This document shows, piece after piece, positions 28,956 to 37,750 of a DNA stretch of 41,160 bases. Made by a program: the position numbers and the translations under genes. The number at the start of each line of letters is the position of its first letter. The first letter of the stretch is position 1. The stretch is taken from IMG/VR virus record IMGVR_UViG_3300035034_001387, positions 1-41,160 of that record; one strand, 5' to 3'. This DNA comes from a virus. The notes under the pieces are model-generated. The model did not search any database. It was not told where the DNA came from and saw nothing but the letters and a program-made list of their open reading frames with translations.

Positions 28956-31900
28956 TTAGACGCTTGACGAAATCGTGAAGCGGATGTCAATGAAGAGAAG
29001 AGGGAAGATTGGAGCGTAGAACGCTTCAACATTCAACAGCGTGGGGTCGTTAGGGTCTGGCGTAGCAGATACTCCACGGAAGGCCGTGATGATCTGGTTC
29101 TCGACCAGTGAGTTGAGCAAGCCCGTGAGAGCGAGTTCAACATCCTGAGCGCGTCCCTGGAGGAACTTCAACCCGATGAAGCGGTCAAGTGTTGCGCGCG
29201 CCTGACGTTGCACGAAATCCTTGATGGCGATCACGGAAGGCGTTGAAGTAAGGACATTCGCCACGTTCGTGGTGAGCCCTTGACGTACACGGAGGAACGG
29301 TGTAGCATCTTCCAGTACCGTAACACCAGAGACTGCCAGATTGTTCGCTTCAATCTCGTCAAGAGACCTGTTCAAACGGTCGAACCCTGCAAGACGCTGA
29401 CGCGTCATGGGAGTTGCCACGTCGGAGGCGGGGCTTACTGAGACACCTGCGAGAGCAGAAGCCAGGAAGGTGCCGTCGACAATGAACTGTGTGCTTCTAC
29501 CAAGCTCATCCTGAACTGAGAGGATAGCCGAGTCTGGGTATACCAGTACGGCACGCTCTGAGTTCAACCCTCTGGCCAGTGCCTGAGCATCCGAGGGGCG
29601 AGTTCCCGAAGCCGTTCCGAAGAAGGCTCGAAGCTCGTTACGGAAGCGAGGTGAGGACTGAACCTCTGCGAACTTGACAATCTCACCGAACACGGTCGGG
29701 TTGGTTGTCAGAGGCACGATGAGGTCAGGGCGAAGGCCACCTGCAAGAGGACGGCGAAGGTCATCCAAGGCGGTGAGGAATCCTGCGGAGGAAGCCTGCA
29801 ATGACCCTGCGTCCCTTGGAACCTGACGGGCTGCTACGACACTTGCTCCGTTAAGCAGCGCAAGGTACGCCGCCAGAGTCAAGGGGTTGTCGGGGCTCAA
29901 TCCACCGTAGTTAAGCTCAACCTCACGGAAGCGCGTAAAGAACTGAGTGGAGAAGTCATCCTTGGCGTAGTCATAGGTGATGTAGTAGTAATCACCGATC
30001 CCAGGCTCGTCACCGCTCTTGTCGTACGTCTGTACCAACGCCGTATCGCCCGTTGTGATGTCCACGAGGGATGTCACGATGAGGTCAACTCCGGGGAGAG
30101 ACTTATTGACAATGCTGCTACCGGTAAGCATCTGCTCTTCAGAGAGGAGCGTGAACTCTTGCCCTACGGTGTACGCCCCATCTTCTGCGGCCAGTACGGT
30201 GAACCTGAGCCCGGTCACTGCGTCGGTGTAGGTCTGGCCTACAACGCCCGTTCCCGTGCTTCCTTGAGCAACGCTAGAAGCAACGGAGTACCCGTCAATT
30301 CCATCGGTGCCCTGTGCCGTATCTCCGACTTCGATACCTAACCCTGTGTCATTCAACGCAGAGTTGGCAACGGAAGCGAAAGTGAGGCTCGTGTCAACGC
30401 CCGTGTTAAAGGACTTGACAGTCAGGTACGTCCCGGCTCCGGTGACTACGGTAGTCCCGGCGTAGAAGGCGTTCAGGAACTCCCCTGCCACTGCCAGTAC
30501 GGCAAGGTCAAGGTCGGTCTCGTCAGCCCAAGCCGCTGTGTTGTTATTCAAGACAGTTACGAGGTCGGCTGCTACAGGCTGAACCTGTGAAGCAAGGTCA
30601 CCCTCCGAGAACTTGAGGTAGAGGTTCGAAGCTCCGTCTCCAATCTCCACAGCGGACGTAGAGTCCACCGCGAGAGATGTGATGCGGATTTGCTCCGTTC
30701 CTGCCTCTTGTGTCACTTCAGCAACGTTGGCGCCAGCCGCTCCGATTACGGCATCAATCGCCGTAACGATATCTCCCACGGAAGCTACTGTGTCGAAGTC
30801 GGTGCCTGCAACGGTGTACTGTACGCCGTCAATGCTAACCACGAAATCTTCTTCGGCAACTTCGAGGTTAGTGATGTCAGTAGCTGACATCCCCGAATCG
30901 CTCAAGAGAGACGCACCACGGTTGACTGCGCCCAGTGTACCCACAGCCGAATCAAAGGCTTTGAAGCCAAGCAATTCGTTAGCGGTCCCCGAAAGAACGC
31001 GCAAGAGAGACACGGACGAAGGCGTTGTAGGAGTCACACGGCTACGCAACAGAAGGTACTCTTTGTCGGTCCCTTCCCAGGTACGTGCGACACGTACGTT
31101 GGTAAGAGTTGTTCCTACGGTGAGTCCCAAAGTATCCTCAATATCGGAAGCGCCGCCTGCATTCGAAATCAGGATAGATTCAGAGGCTTCAATAGTAACC
31201 GTGCCGTCAACGTTCGCGATTACTTGGAAGTCATTTGCAGGGTCCGTGAGAGGCCCGCCTGTGAGAGTTCCCGAATCCGTCTCAATGGCCGTCTGTAGCG
31301 CTGCCGCCACATCCGCAGCCGAGTCTGCCGCCGTTCCAATAGGAAGCGTTCCGGTGACGTTGGTGCCGTTGATGGTGACATCATAATCACTGGCAACGGA
31401 GAGGTCAAACGTCTCAGCCAGTGTTCCTGTGAAGGAAGCTCCCGTAGGAACTGCACGCCACAGGTACTCAGCGACTTGAGCGATCGTATAAGCCCCTGCG
31501 GGAAGTGTGACCTCGTAGTTAGCCTCATCAAGAGTGAGAGCGAACACATCGTTCTCACCAGACACTACAGTGAACGTGGAAGCAGGCTCGAAGCCTTCGC
31601 TTACCAACACTGCGAATCCAGCCTGTCCCAGATCAACCGTCACGGCATCCGAAGCCAAGCCTCGTGCGCCATCGTTAAGCACAACCGCCAAGTCCGAAGA
31701 GGTCCCGTCGAAGATATCGTAAGGACCAGGGTTGGAGTTTGTGACCGTAGCGGCCTCTCCGCCTACGGAAGCGAACGTTACCGTGATGGTCTCATTGAGG
31801 CCATCAGCGCCTTCGTAAAACGCATCAGGGTTACTCTGTACGCCGCCAGGGAAGTTGATTGAATCAACTGCCGTTGACGTTCCAAAGCGAACGTTGTACA

Positions 31901-33512
31901 GGTTCTTACCACGAAGCGTGGAGTTGGCCGTGAAGCGGCCCGAAGCCGTCCTTACGAGGGTATAGGTGTCATCCTGCAAGCGAGGGTAGTAGTACGTAGC
32001 GTACACCACATCACCAGCGGGGATAGGCTCCCTCAAAGACACGCGACGTGTAGTGGGGTCCACTGACGTGACCACACGAGCACCTGCCGCAATCGCAGCC
32101 TGCAAAGAGCTACCGTGGTACACCTCGACAAGAGAAGGGTCTCTAGTAGGCGTGTCACGACCGTCACCCGTTACGGGAACGTTGCCCAGTACCACAACGG
32201 TCTCGGAAGGGCGAGGAGGGGTTACAGCGGTGTCCTGAAGACGCTCGACGGGCTCAAGATAAATCCTGGCATCCGTGAGAGTCGTCGTGACCTGGGTATC
32301 GTCAAACACGGTCGCACCCGGCGTCGAACGCCCTGGGGAGATCGTCGAGGCAGAACCCCAAAGAACACGGTCATCCAAGATGATGTAATCAAGACCCTGG
32401 ATATAATCGTTACGGCCTGGGGCATTGCCCAGACGGCCAACAGACACGACGCCTTCATTGGGAAGGTAGTCGAAGGTGTTCTGGAACGTGTTGAAGTGGT
32501 ACGTGATTTGCACTGTCGAGTTCACCAGAGGCGGCTCGGTCAGTGTAACCGTACGATTCGCACCGTCAAGGCTTGCTGCAATAACAACGTTTCCGTTCAC
32601 ACGAACCGTGATGTCATTGACGTTGGTAGAGGTAAGCCCACCGTTAGAGCCGGCGACAACGGGTCCGTTGTATACAATGAAAGACGCGTTACGTGCAGAG
32701 CGCTCACCCGAGAGGAAGCCCAGCAAGGTGTTCGCAGACCCATCACCGACGAGCAGAGATCCTTCGGCGGAAAGCTGCAAGCGAGACTGTCCCTGGTTAT
32801 CCAGATCAGCGGAGGCCGTCAACCCTTCGACTTGCGCCGAGTTGATGTCAATCGCCAAATTGGCCGCTGAGAAGGTTCCAGCCGACAGAGGGATAGAGGC
32901 AACGGCCCCGTCCACTGTGAGCGTCAGAACGTCATTTTGGCCCCCTACCACGACGTAAGCGCCGGGGACAGAAGCCTTGAGGACAGCCGAGTCCGCTGTA
33001 ACCTGTTCGGAGACGTCATCTGTGATGAGCGTATCCGTACGGTTGAAGGAGTACGTTACACGCACTTCGGCTCCAACAGGAGGGGGAAGCTGTAGCTGAA
33101 CGATTCCGGTAGAACCTTCTACGCGTCCGACGACAACGGGAACGCCGTCAACGGAGACCTGTACGTCCTGGGGACGATTTGAGGTCAGGCCCTGCCCGTC
33201 TCCCACCACAATGGGGAAGTTCTGAACACGCAAGAGGCTAGAAGCCCCGTCTGCGGCGCCCAAGATAGGGTTGGAAGGGTTGGTGTTATCCAGAACGAAG
33301 CGTGTGCCCGCGTCCTCGTTAACGATTTGCTGGTCGACTGACGACGATGAACCCCTAATAAGCTCAAGGTCTGTCGCCGTAAGCGTCTCCTGCCCAACCC
33401 CCAAGAATACAGGAATTTGAATCCCCGCTGGTGGTCCAGACAGAGAGTTAGCTACCTGTGTTGTCGTGGTGACACCAGGGGGAGTGTAAGATTGAAAGGG
33501 TCCATTTGCCAT
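28956..33512 (-). CDS. Giant tail sheath protein
   Basis: A 1518-residue virion protein. The N-terminus (SYTPPGVTTTTQV) and the last 270 residues (FAEVQSSPRFRNELRAFFGT, VRQGLTTNVANVLTSTPSVI, then a subunit-joining end) match the pattern of contractile tail sheaths, which polymerise around the tube and contract. Ordinary sheaths have 400-700 residues. The extra bulk is Thr/Ser/Val-rich beta sequence with repeated modules: residues 96-157 resemble 279-342, and residues 189-268 resemble a later segment near GENDVFALTLDEANYEV. These are probably surface domains inserted in the sheath. GAGG lies six bases before the ATG. It is followed by a strong terminator. Confidence 0.85.
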   Translation of the reverse strand: MANGPFQSYTPPGVTTTTQVANSLSGPPAGIQIPVFLGVGQETLTATDLELIRGSSSSVDQQIVNEDAGTRFVLDNTNPSNPILGAADGASSLLRVQNFPIVVGDGQGLTSNRPQDVQVSVDGVPVVVGRVEGSTGIVQLQLPPPVGAEVRVTYSFNRTDTLITDDVSEQVTADSAVLKASVPGAYVVVGGQNDVLTLTVDGAVASIPLSAGTFSAANLAIDINSAQVEGLTASADLDNQGQSRLQLSAEGSLLVGDGSANTLLGFLSGERSARNASFIVYNGPVVAGSNGGLTSTNVNDITVRVNGNVVIAASLDGANRTVTLTEPPLVNSTVQITYHFNTFQNTFDYLPNEGVVSVGRLGNAPGRNDYIQGLDYIILDDRVLWGSASTISPGRSTPGATVFDDTQVTTTLTDARIYLEPVERLQDTAVTPPRPSETVVVLGNVPVTGDGRDTPTRDPSLVEVYHGSSLQAAIAAGARVVTSVDPTTRRVSLREPIPAGDVVYATYYYPRLQDDTYTLVRTASGRFTANSTLRGKNLYNVRFGTSTAVDSINFPGGVQSNPDAFYEGADGLNETITVTFASVGGEAATVTNSNPGPYDIFDGTSSDLAVVLNDGARGLASDAVTVDLGQAGFAVLVSEGFEPASTFTVVSGENDVFALTLDEANYEVTLPAGAYTIAQVAEYLWRAVPTGASFTGTLAETFDLSVASDYDVTINGTNVTGTLPIGTAADSAADVAAALQTAIETDSGTLTGGPLTDPANDFQVIANVDGTVTIEASESILISNAGGASDIEDTLGLTVGTTLTNVRVARTWEGTDKEYLLLRSRVTPTTPSSVSLLRVLSGTANELLGFKAFDSAVGTLGAVNRGASLLSDSGMSATDITNLEVAEEDFVVSIDGVQYTVAGTDFDTVASVGDIVTAIDAVIGAAGANVAEVTQEAGTEQIRITSLAVDSTSAVEIGDGASNLYLKFSEGDLASQVQPVAADLVTVLNNNTAAWADETDLDLAVLAVAGEFLNAFYAGTTVVTGAGTYLTVKSFNTGVDTSLTFASVANSALNDTGLGIEVGDTAQGTDGIDGYSVASSVAQGSTGTGVVGQTYTDAVTGLRFTVLAAEDGAYTVGQEFTLLSEEQMLTGSSIVNKSLPGVDLIVTSLVDITTGDTALVQTYDKSGDEPGIGDYYYITYDYAKDDFSTQFFTRFREVELNYGGLSPDNPLTLAAYLALLNGASVVAARQVPRDAGSLQASSAGFLTALDDLRRPLAGGLRPDLIVPLTTNPTVFGEIVKFAEVQSSPRFRNELRAFFGTASGTRPSDAQALARGLNSERAVLVYPDSAILSVQDELGRSTQFIVDGTFLASALAGVSVSPASDVATPMTRQRLAGFDRLNRSLDEIEANNLAVSGVTVLEDATPFLRVRQGLTTNVANVLTSTPSVIAIKDFVQRQARATLDRFIGLKFLQGRAQDVELALTGLLNSLVENQIITAFRGVSATPDPNDPTLLNVEAFYAPIFPLLFIDIRFTISSSV

Positions 33513-33592
33513 GTTGTGCCTCTTTGGTCAGAGCCGGTGATCAAACCAACGCCGGGTTCGCTTCACGTAGCTATCAAATCTTTATCGAAGTT

Positions 33593-34090
33593 CTACTTTT
33601 TAGAGGACTGCTTCTTCTTAAACTTTTCATAAGGGTCTGAGTCCAAATACTTGCTCTGACCTCTCTCCTCACGAGACTTCGTATGTTCCGTATACGCCTC
33701 TTGGTACTCTACGTGTAACTCTTGAATCCGAGGCAATTCGCTTTCAGGTACAGGCTGATATTCACCCGTGTGAGGGTTCTTCGTCAGGGGTACCGGAGTA
33801 TCCCCGCCCACTTGGTGTTGAATCGCACGCTTGCGCGCGTTCCTGTCTTTGATGGCTTCCCATCGTACCTCGGCGTCGCGCCCTACGGTTTTGTCTATGC
33901 TTCGGTCCAGGCTGTCCACGCCTGTGTTGCCTGGAGTCTGACCGCTACCAAATTTAAAACCAAAACCTGAAAGTTTTTTGGTAGCCTCCCCTTTACAAGA
34001 AGGGCATGGCATGGTATCCTCATCTTTGGTGCGTATCAGCTTCTCGAATAGAAGGCTGCAATCAGGACACTGGAATTCATACATCGGCAT
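33593..34090 (-). CDS. FmdB-type zinc ribbon protein
   Basis: A 165-residue protein whose first 40 residues are a FmdB-family zinc ribbon: MPMYEFQCPDC, then MPCPSC (two CxxC pairs). The rest is charged and probably helical or unstructured with a Lys-rich end. GGAGG lies six bases before the ATG. It stands between the two large virion genes, and phage FmdB-like ribbons often sit in structural operons. Its role is not known; assembly or transcriptional control are both possible. Confidence 0.85.
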   Translation of the reverse strand: MPMYEFQCPDCSLLFEKLIRTKDEDTMPCPSCKGEATKKLSGFGFKFGSGQTPGNTGVDSLDRSIDKTVGRDAEVRWEAIKDRNARKRAIQHQVGGDTPVPLTKNPHTGEYQPVPESELPRIQELHVEYQEAYTEHTKSREERGQSKYLDSDPYEKFKKKQSSKK

Positions 34091-34151
34091 CTCAAACCTC
34101 CAAGCTTTGACAGGAGACAGACTCCTACCTTCTAGATAACATTAAAAGACA

Positions 34152-34919
34152 ATGGCAAATACCATGAAACCTAAAACAGAAATCGCACTTAGCCCTTACG
34201 TCCAAGAGTATTGGAGACAAAAGGGCTACTGCGTTCATGGCGAGGTTGCGGTATTCAAAGCCACGACGTTCGTTGATCACGTCGCTCACACTGGCCCCTG
34301 TCACTGTCCAGACCATGTGGTCGGTATCGAAATGAAGAAGGGTGCAGGCAAGAGCCTTAGACGCCAGATAAGCAAGCTGGACCGCAAACATCTCGCAGAT
34401 GAGATATGGGGCGTGGTCATAGCCTCTCCGAATGAGGAGACTTTACACCAGTGGGAAGACCTGGGACGATGGATCAGACCCGGACTCTTGGTCTGGGAAG
34501 ACGGGAAGCTCGTTGAAGTCCAAGACTCCCAGATCAGTAAAGAGTACAAACGTAAGCTTCGTAAAGAGCGCCTGCTACTCGTCGCGGAGAACCGTGACAT
34601 CCTGGCAGGGTATCCCGCATCCCATGAGGACAGCGTGTATGTCACCCACTGGAAGCGTGTACGTACGGCTGCCAAAGACTTCGTGATGTCCCACGACGAT
34701 CCGTTCGTGGTAGACGATCTCAATGACACAGCCCCGCCTGAACTGAGCCTGTACAAAAACCCTACGGCCACGCTCACCAAAGCACTCAAAGAGCTTGAAG
34801 AGCACGAACGTATTGTGAGGCAGATAGGAAAGGAAGGGGGGAAGCCCCTGTTCCAGAGGGACAAGGCAGAAGAGGACGACCTCTTGGACCAGAGGTTCCT
34901 TGACCTCTTCGAGTTTTAA
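34152..34919 (+). CDS. Possible PD-(D/E)XK-type nuclease
   Basis: A 255-residue charged protein, the only rightward gene in the virion block. The N-terminal segment shows a Glu in CVHGEVAVF, then DHVVGIEMKKG, followed by LRRQISK and HLADEIWGVVIAS. This E...D...ExK with a following Gln and a strand resembles the core of restriction-endonuclease-like nucleases. The C-terminal half is helical and acidic. The ribosome site is weak (AAAGA), and its stop overlaps the stop of the convergent 34916 gene. The nuclease call is an inference from spacing. Confidence 0.65.
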   Translation: MANTMKPKTEIALSPYVQEYWRQKGYCVHGEVAVFKATTFVDHVAHTGPCHCPDHVVGIEMKKGAGKSLRRQISKLDRKHLADEIWGVVIASPNEETLHQWEDLGRWIRPGLLVWEDGKLVEVQDSQISKEYKRKLRKERLLLVAENRDILAGYPASHEDSVYVTHWKRVRTAAKDFVMSHDDPFVVDDLNDTAPPELSLYKNPTATLTKALKELEEHERIVRQIGKEGGKPLFQRDKAEEDDLLDQRFLDLFEF

Positions 34920-36754
34920 CTGATAGACTCAAAGTCGCTGTTGCGTCCCTTGATATACATCTTACCTACCTTCTCCAAGTTGAGTTGGTCCGCTGTGAGA
35001 GGACGCATCAGGTTGCTCTCGGGAGCATTGCCTGTCCCGGCAGCCTCGGCGCGCGCGCGGAATGAGGTGGGGACGATCCGTTCAATCATCAATGGCTTGG
35101 GAACATGAATAGCCCAGTCGGTCTGGAACGTCAACGAAATCGAAGAGTTGAAGTAGTAGTCACCCGATGTATCATCGTAGGTCTCTTCAACCTCACCCCC
35201 GAACGAAATATCCATAAGCTCAAGCCCTTCCTCTGTCAACGCCTCTTTACGAATAGCAAAGAAGTACATCAGGAGAAGGTCCGAAAGCTCCTCTCGGGTC
35301 ATGGGATCACGAGCGATGATGTCAAGTTCAATCGAAATCTCCCACCTGCCGCCGTATTCACTGGCAGCCTGCACCCTGGAGTCGTGTACCACCACGGCTT
35401 GTTTGTCTCCGTCCCGAAGCTGCTTACCAAAGGCAAGAACCACGCCAGGGATCGCCTTGTTATTGGACCGGTCCCGATTGAGCCCAAAAGGCCCCACTGA
35501 ATTGGTGGGGTATTTGTAATCAGCCTCAACTCGCGTGCCTGGGGAGAGGGGTTGCATCAGGGTCACGACACCCTGGGTAGGGTCAACCGTATAGTCTCCC
35601 GCCTCAACGGCCTCTACAGAGAGTTCTCCAGCCCCAAACGAAGCTTGCAGCCTTGCCGCGAGAACATCAGGGTCAATCTTACCCTGGTATATTTCAAAGT
35701 CAACTGTCGTCCCGTTCACCGTGATAGGGATCGTAGCAGGCTTGACGGCGTACTCTGGGAAGAGGAACCCCGTAAGCGTGGGAGAGACAAAGCCCTCAGT
35801 CAAACCAAGGGTCGCGTTGGCCGTCGACAAAAGGTCTGAAGCTATGTCCAGGGAATTAGAAGCCCGAATCAAGACAGTCCCGGCATCAGTCGCCTCCACA
35901 CCCAGATCCTGTGCAGGCACTCCGCTTTGATATAGACCGTTTCGCAGGTCTGTAGCTACCTGCGACGCGGTACGCAACCCTGGCGTCAAGGTCACCGAGA
36001 TGTTCAACCCGTCTAAGGTGAATTCTACCACGTCATTACTACCGGCTTGGATGCTATAGGGCTCCACATTAGCCGTCTCCGCTACAGGAGTGACCCGACC
36101 ATAGGGTAACCCTAAATCAACCTCCGACTCGCTCTCACGACCTATAAACAAGCTCTCGCTCGCCGTGAGCACCAAAGAGGTTCCTGTTTCGAGGTACGAT
36201 CCGTCTGCCAACAGTCGGAATGACCCAGGAACGAAGGGGACATTCATCACGGTAGCTGTGGTCTCCACTCCCGTAGACAAGAGAAGCGGCTCACGCCGTG
36301 CCGAAATCAAAGGGTCTACGTAGAAGTAAAAAGGGTAGTCCCCTTCATTGGTCAGCACATCAGTAAACTCGGCAGGCGTCAAGGTGTTCTCTAGCCGTGC
36401 CTTGTCATAAATCTCAATGTAATAGACGCCTGGGAGCGAAGGGAAGTTACCTCCCGTTTGCTGGAGCAATAGAGTGTCCTCTTTAACCCACTCCAGTGCG
36501 AGCCCCTGTTGGTTCTCAAGACCTGCGAGCATGACGTAAGAGGTCACGGTCCCTTGGAAGTTGTCAGCGCTCAGACGCATAGGGTTGGCGCTTGCGTTCG
36601 TGACGACGATTCCTTTCTGCGGCCTGTTTTCAAACGAATACTTGTGATTGATGTACTCGATGATATCTTGGTGCTGTGGGAAATAGTACCGGAAGCAATC
36701 TTTGAGTTCAAGCAAAACTTTACGTTTAAGCGCGCCCATTAGATAGTAATACAT
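34916..36754 (-). CDS. Virion structural protein sharing modules with the sheath
   Basis: A 612-residue, beta-rich protein. Residues in the middle (SIQAGSNDVVEFTLDGLNI) repeat a module also found in the sheath (VVVGGQNDVLTLTVDGAVA). A later segment ISIELDIIARDPMTREELSD with a C-terminal beta/Trp region is of a type seen in tail-completion or baseplate proteins. I chose the ATG at 36754 because GAGG lies six bases upstream; an earlier frame extends into the palindrome and terminator. It may be a tail or neck component or decoration protein. Confidence 0.75.
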   Translation of the reverse strand: MYYYLMGALKRKVLLELKDCFRYYFPQHQDIIEYINHKYSFENRPQKGIVVTNASANPMRLSADNFQGTVTSYVMLAGLENQQGLALEWVKEDTLLLQQTGGNFPSLPGVYYIEIYDKARLENTLTPAEFTDVLTNEGDYPFYFYVDPLISARREPLLLSTGVETTATVMNVPFVPGSFRLLADGSYLETGTSLVLTASESLFIGRESESEVDLGLPYGRVTPVAETANVEPYSIQAGSNDVVEFTLDGLNISVTLTPGLRTASQVATDLRNGLYQSGVPAQDLGVEATDAGTVLIRASNSLDIASDLLSTANATLGLTEGFVSPTLTGFLFPEYAVKPATIPITVNGTTVDFEIYQGKIDPDVLAARLQASFGAGELSVEAVEAGDYTVDPTQGVVTLMQPLSPGTRVEADYKYPTNSVGPFGLNRDRSNNKAIPGVVLAFGKQLRDGDKQAVVVHDSRVQAASEYGGRWEISIELDIIARDPMTREELSDLLLMYFFAIRKEALTEEGLELMDISFGGEVEETYDDTSGDYYFNSSISLTFQTDWAIHVPKPLMIERIVPTSFRARAEAAGTGNAPESNLMRPLTADQLNLEKVGKMYIKGRNSDFESIS

Positions 36755-36768
36755 AGCTGACCTCTTTA

Positions 36769-36784
36769 TTGATGTACACATCAA
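36769..36784. promoter_or_regulatory. Palindrome before a virion gene
   Basis: TTGATGT and ACATCAA are exact inverted copies around a two-base centre. The 16-base palindrome sits between a terminator and the ribosome site of the 34916-36754 gene, a position that suits an operator. Confidence 0.45.
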
Positions 36785-36801
36785 CCCGATAAACAAAAGA
36801 A

Positions 36802-36838
36802 AAGAGCGCCTATCCTACTTAGAAGGATAGGCGCTCTT
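36802..36838 (-). terminator. Rho-independent terminator
   Basis: AAGAGCGCCTATCCT and AGGATAGGCGCTCTT form a perfect 15-bp stem around a seven-base loop, with TTTTCTTTTG following on the minus strand. It ends the transcript from the 36877 gene. Confidence 0.93.
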
Positions 36839-36876
36839 GTGCGCTGTGGTCTGTTTAGTGACCTAACTCTAGTCTA

Positions 36877-37314
36877 TCAGACGAAGGGAGCGGTAACTTC
36901 AGCAAGAATAGCCTTGGCTACGGCCTGAGCGGGAAGGTGCCCTGGGAGCTTGAGCTTGAAGCCACGCCCTTCCCCAATACCGTCACACATGACGTGCAGT
37001 ACCTTACCATCATACCTCATGCGGACATCCGCAAGGTACTGGGACTTGTCCTTGATCACGCCAAAGACGTGATCTCCATACTCTTCACCCATTTTGGTGA
37101 TACGGAGCGTGGCGCGTGGGAGCTTACCGATCATCCCTGCCATCATCTGAACGATCTCACGAAGGCGTCCTTCAATAGCCCCTTCCAAAGACGACGCGGC
37201 TACAGCCGCTTCGACGTGACGTTCAGACGCGATCTTATCCAACACAGGAGTAAGGTGAGGGCGAAGTTCGGGGGAAGTCTCCCCCAACTTGATGAGTTCT
37301 GCTTTAATATCCAT
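36877..37314 (-). CDS. Putative virion-associated protein
   Basis: A 145-residue protein whose start, MDIKAELIKLGETSPELRPH, is like a short helical leader found on several proteins of large phages. The rest is alpha/beta with a DVRMRYDGKVLHVMCDGIG strand region. Its ATG falls at the stop of the 37304 gene, so the two are coupled. The function is not known. Confidence 0.7.
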   Translation of the reverse strand: MDIKAELIKLGETSPELRPHLTPVLDKIASERHVEAAVAASSLEGAIEGRLREIVQMMAGMIGKLPRATLRITKMGEEYGDHVFGVIKDKSQYLADVRMRYDGKVLHVMCDGIGEGRGFKLKLPGHLPAQAVAKAILAEVTAPFV

Positions 37315-37675
37315 TGAGGAATCCTTTGAGGGGGGAAGACGAGCTACGTCGTTGTTCTTGACGACGTTTAATCTCTTGTAGCTGTTGACGCAAATCTTGC
37401 CTGGAGTGATTAGGACTCGCAGGGCGTTCGGGGGGTGCTTTCTGAACAGGTTTTAAGGCATTCAGTACGTTGTACAGGTCCCTAATAGCAGACTTCTTAC
37501 GAGGAGCTAGGGTGGTGAGATTCCAATAGAGAACGTTTAAATTCTCCATTAGGTCTTTAACACTCTTTTCAGAGACTTTACCCGCTCTCCAACCCATCAT
37601 ATCGCGGCCCATAACCATAGAGGCTACAGAATTGATTTGTTGGATTATTTGAGGGGTGAATTCATACTTGAACAT
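37304..37675 (-). CDS. Hypothetical protein
   Basis: A 123-residue basic, helical protein starting MFKYEFTPQIIQQINSVAS. A Pro-rich linker and a Gln/Arg-rich helix (RQQLQEIKRRQEQRR) form the C-terminal half. GGAG lies seven bases before the ATG at 37675; the longer frame would start within the upstream terminator. The function is not recognised. Confidence 0.7.
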   Translation of the reverse strand: MFKYEFTPQIIQQINSVASMVMGRDMMGWRAGKVSEKSVKDLMENLNVLYWNLTTLAPRKKSAIRDLYNVLNALKPVQKAPPERPASPNHSRQDLRQQLQEIKRRQEQRRSSSSPLKGFLNGY

Positions 37676-37691
37676 CCTTGGTCTCCTAAAC

Positions 37692-37723
37692 AAAAAGAAC
37701 CGAGGACGTAAGGCCCTCAGTTC
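37692..37723 (-). terminator. Terminator after the actin-like gene
   Basis: GAACCGAGG and CCTCAGTTC pair with one G-T around a nine-base loop, and the minus strand continues with TTTTTG. It lies between the actin-like gene stop and the next start. Confidence 0.8.
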
Positions 37724-37750
37724 CACCTGCGTACTAAAAGATCCTCAAAA

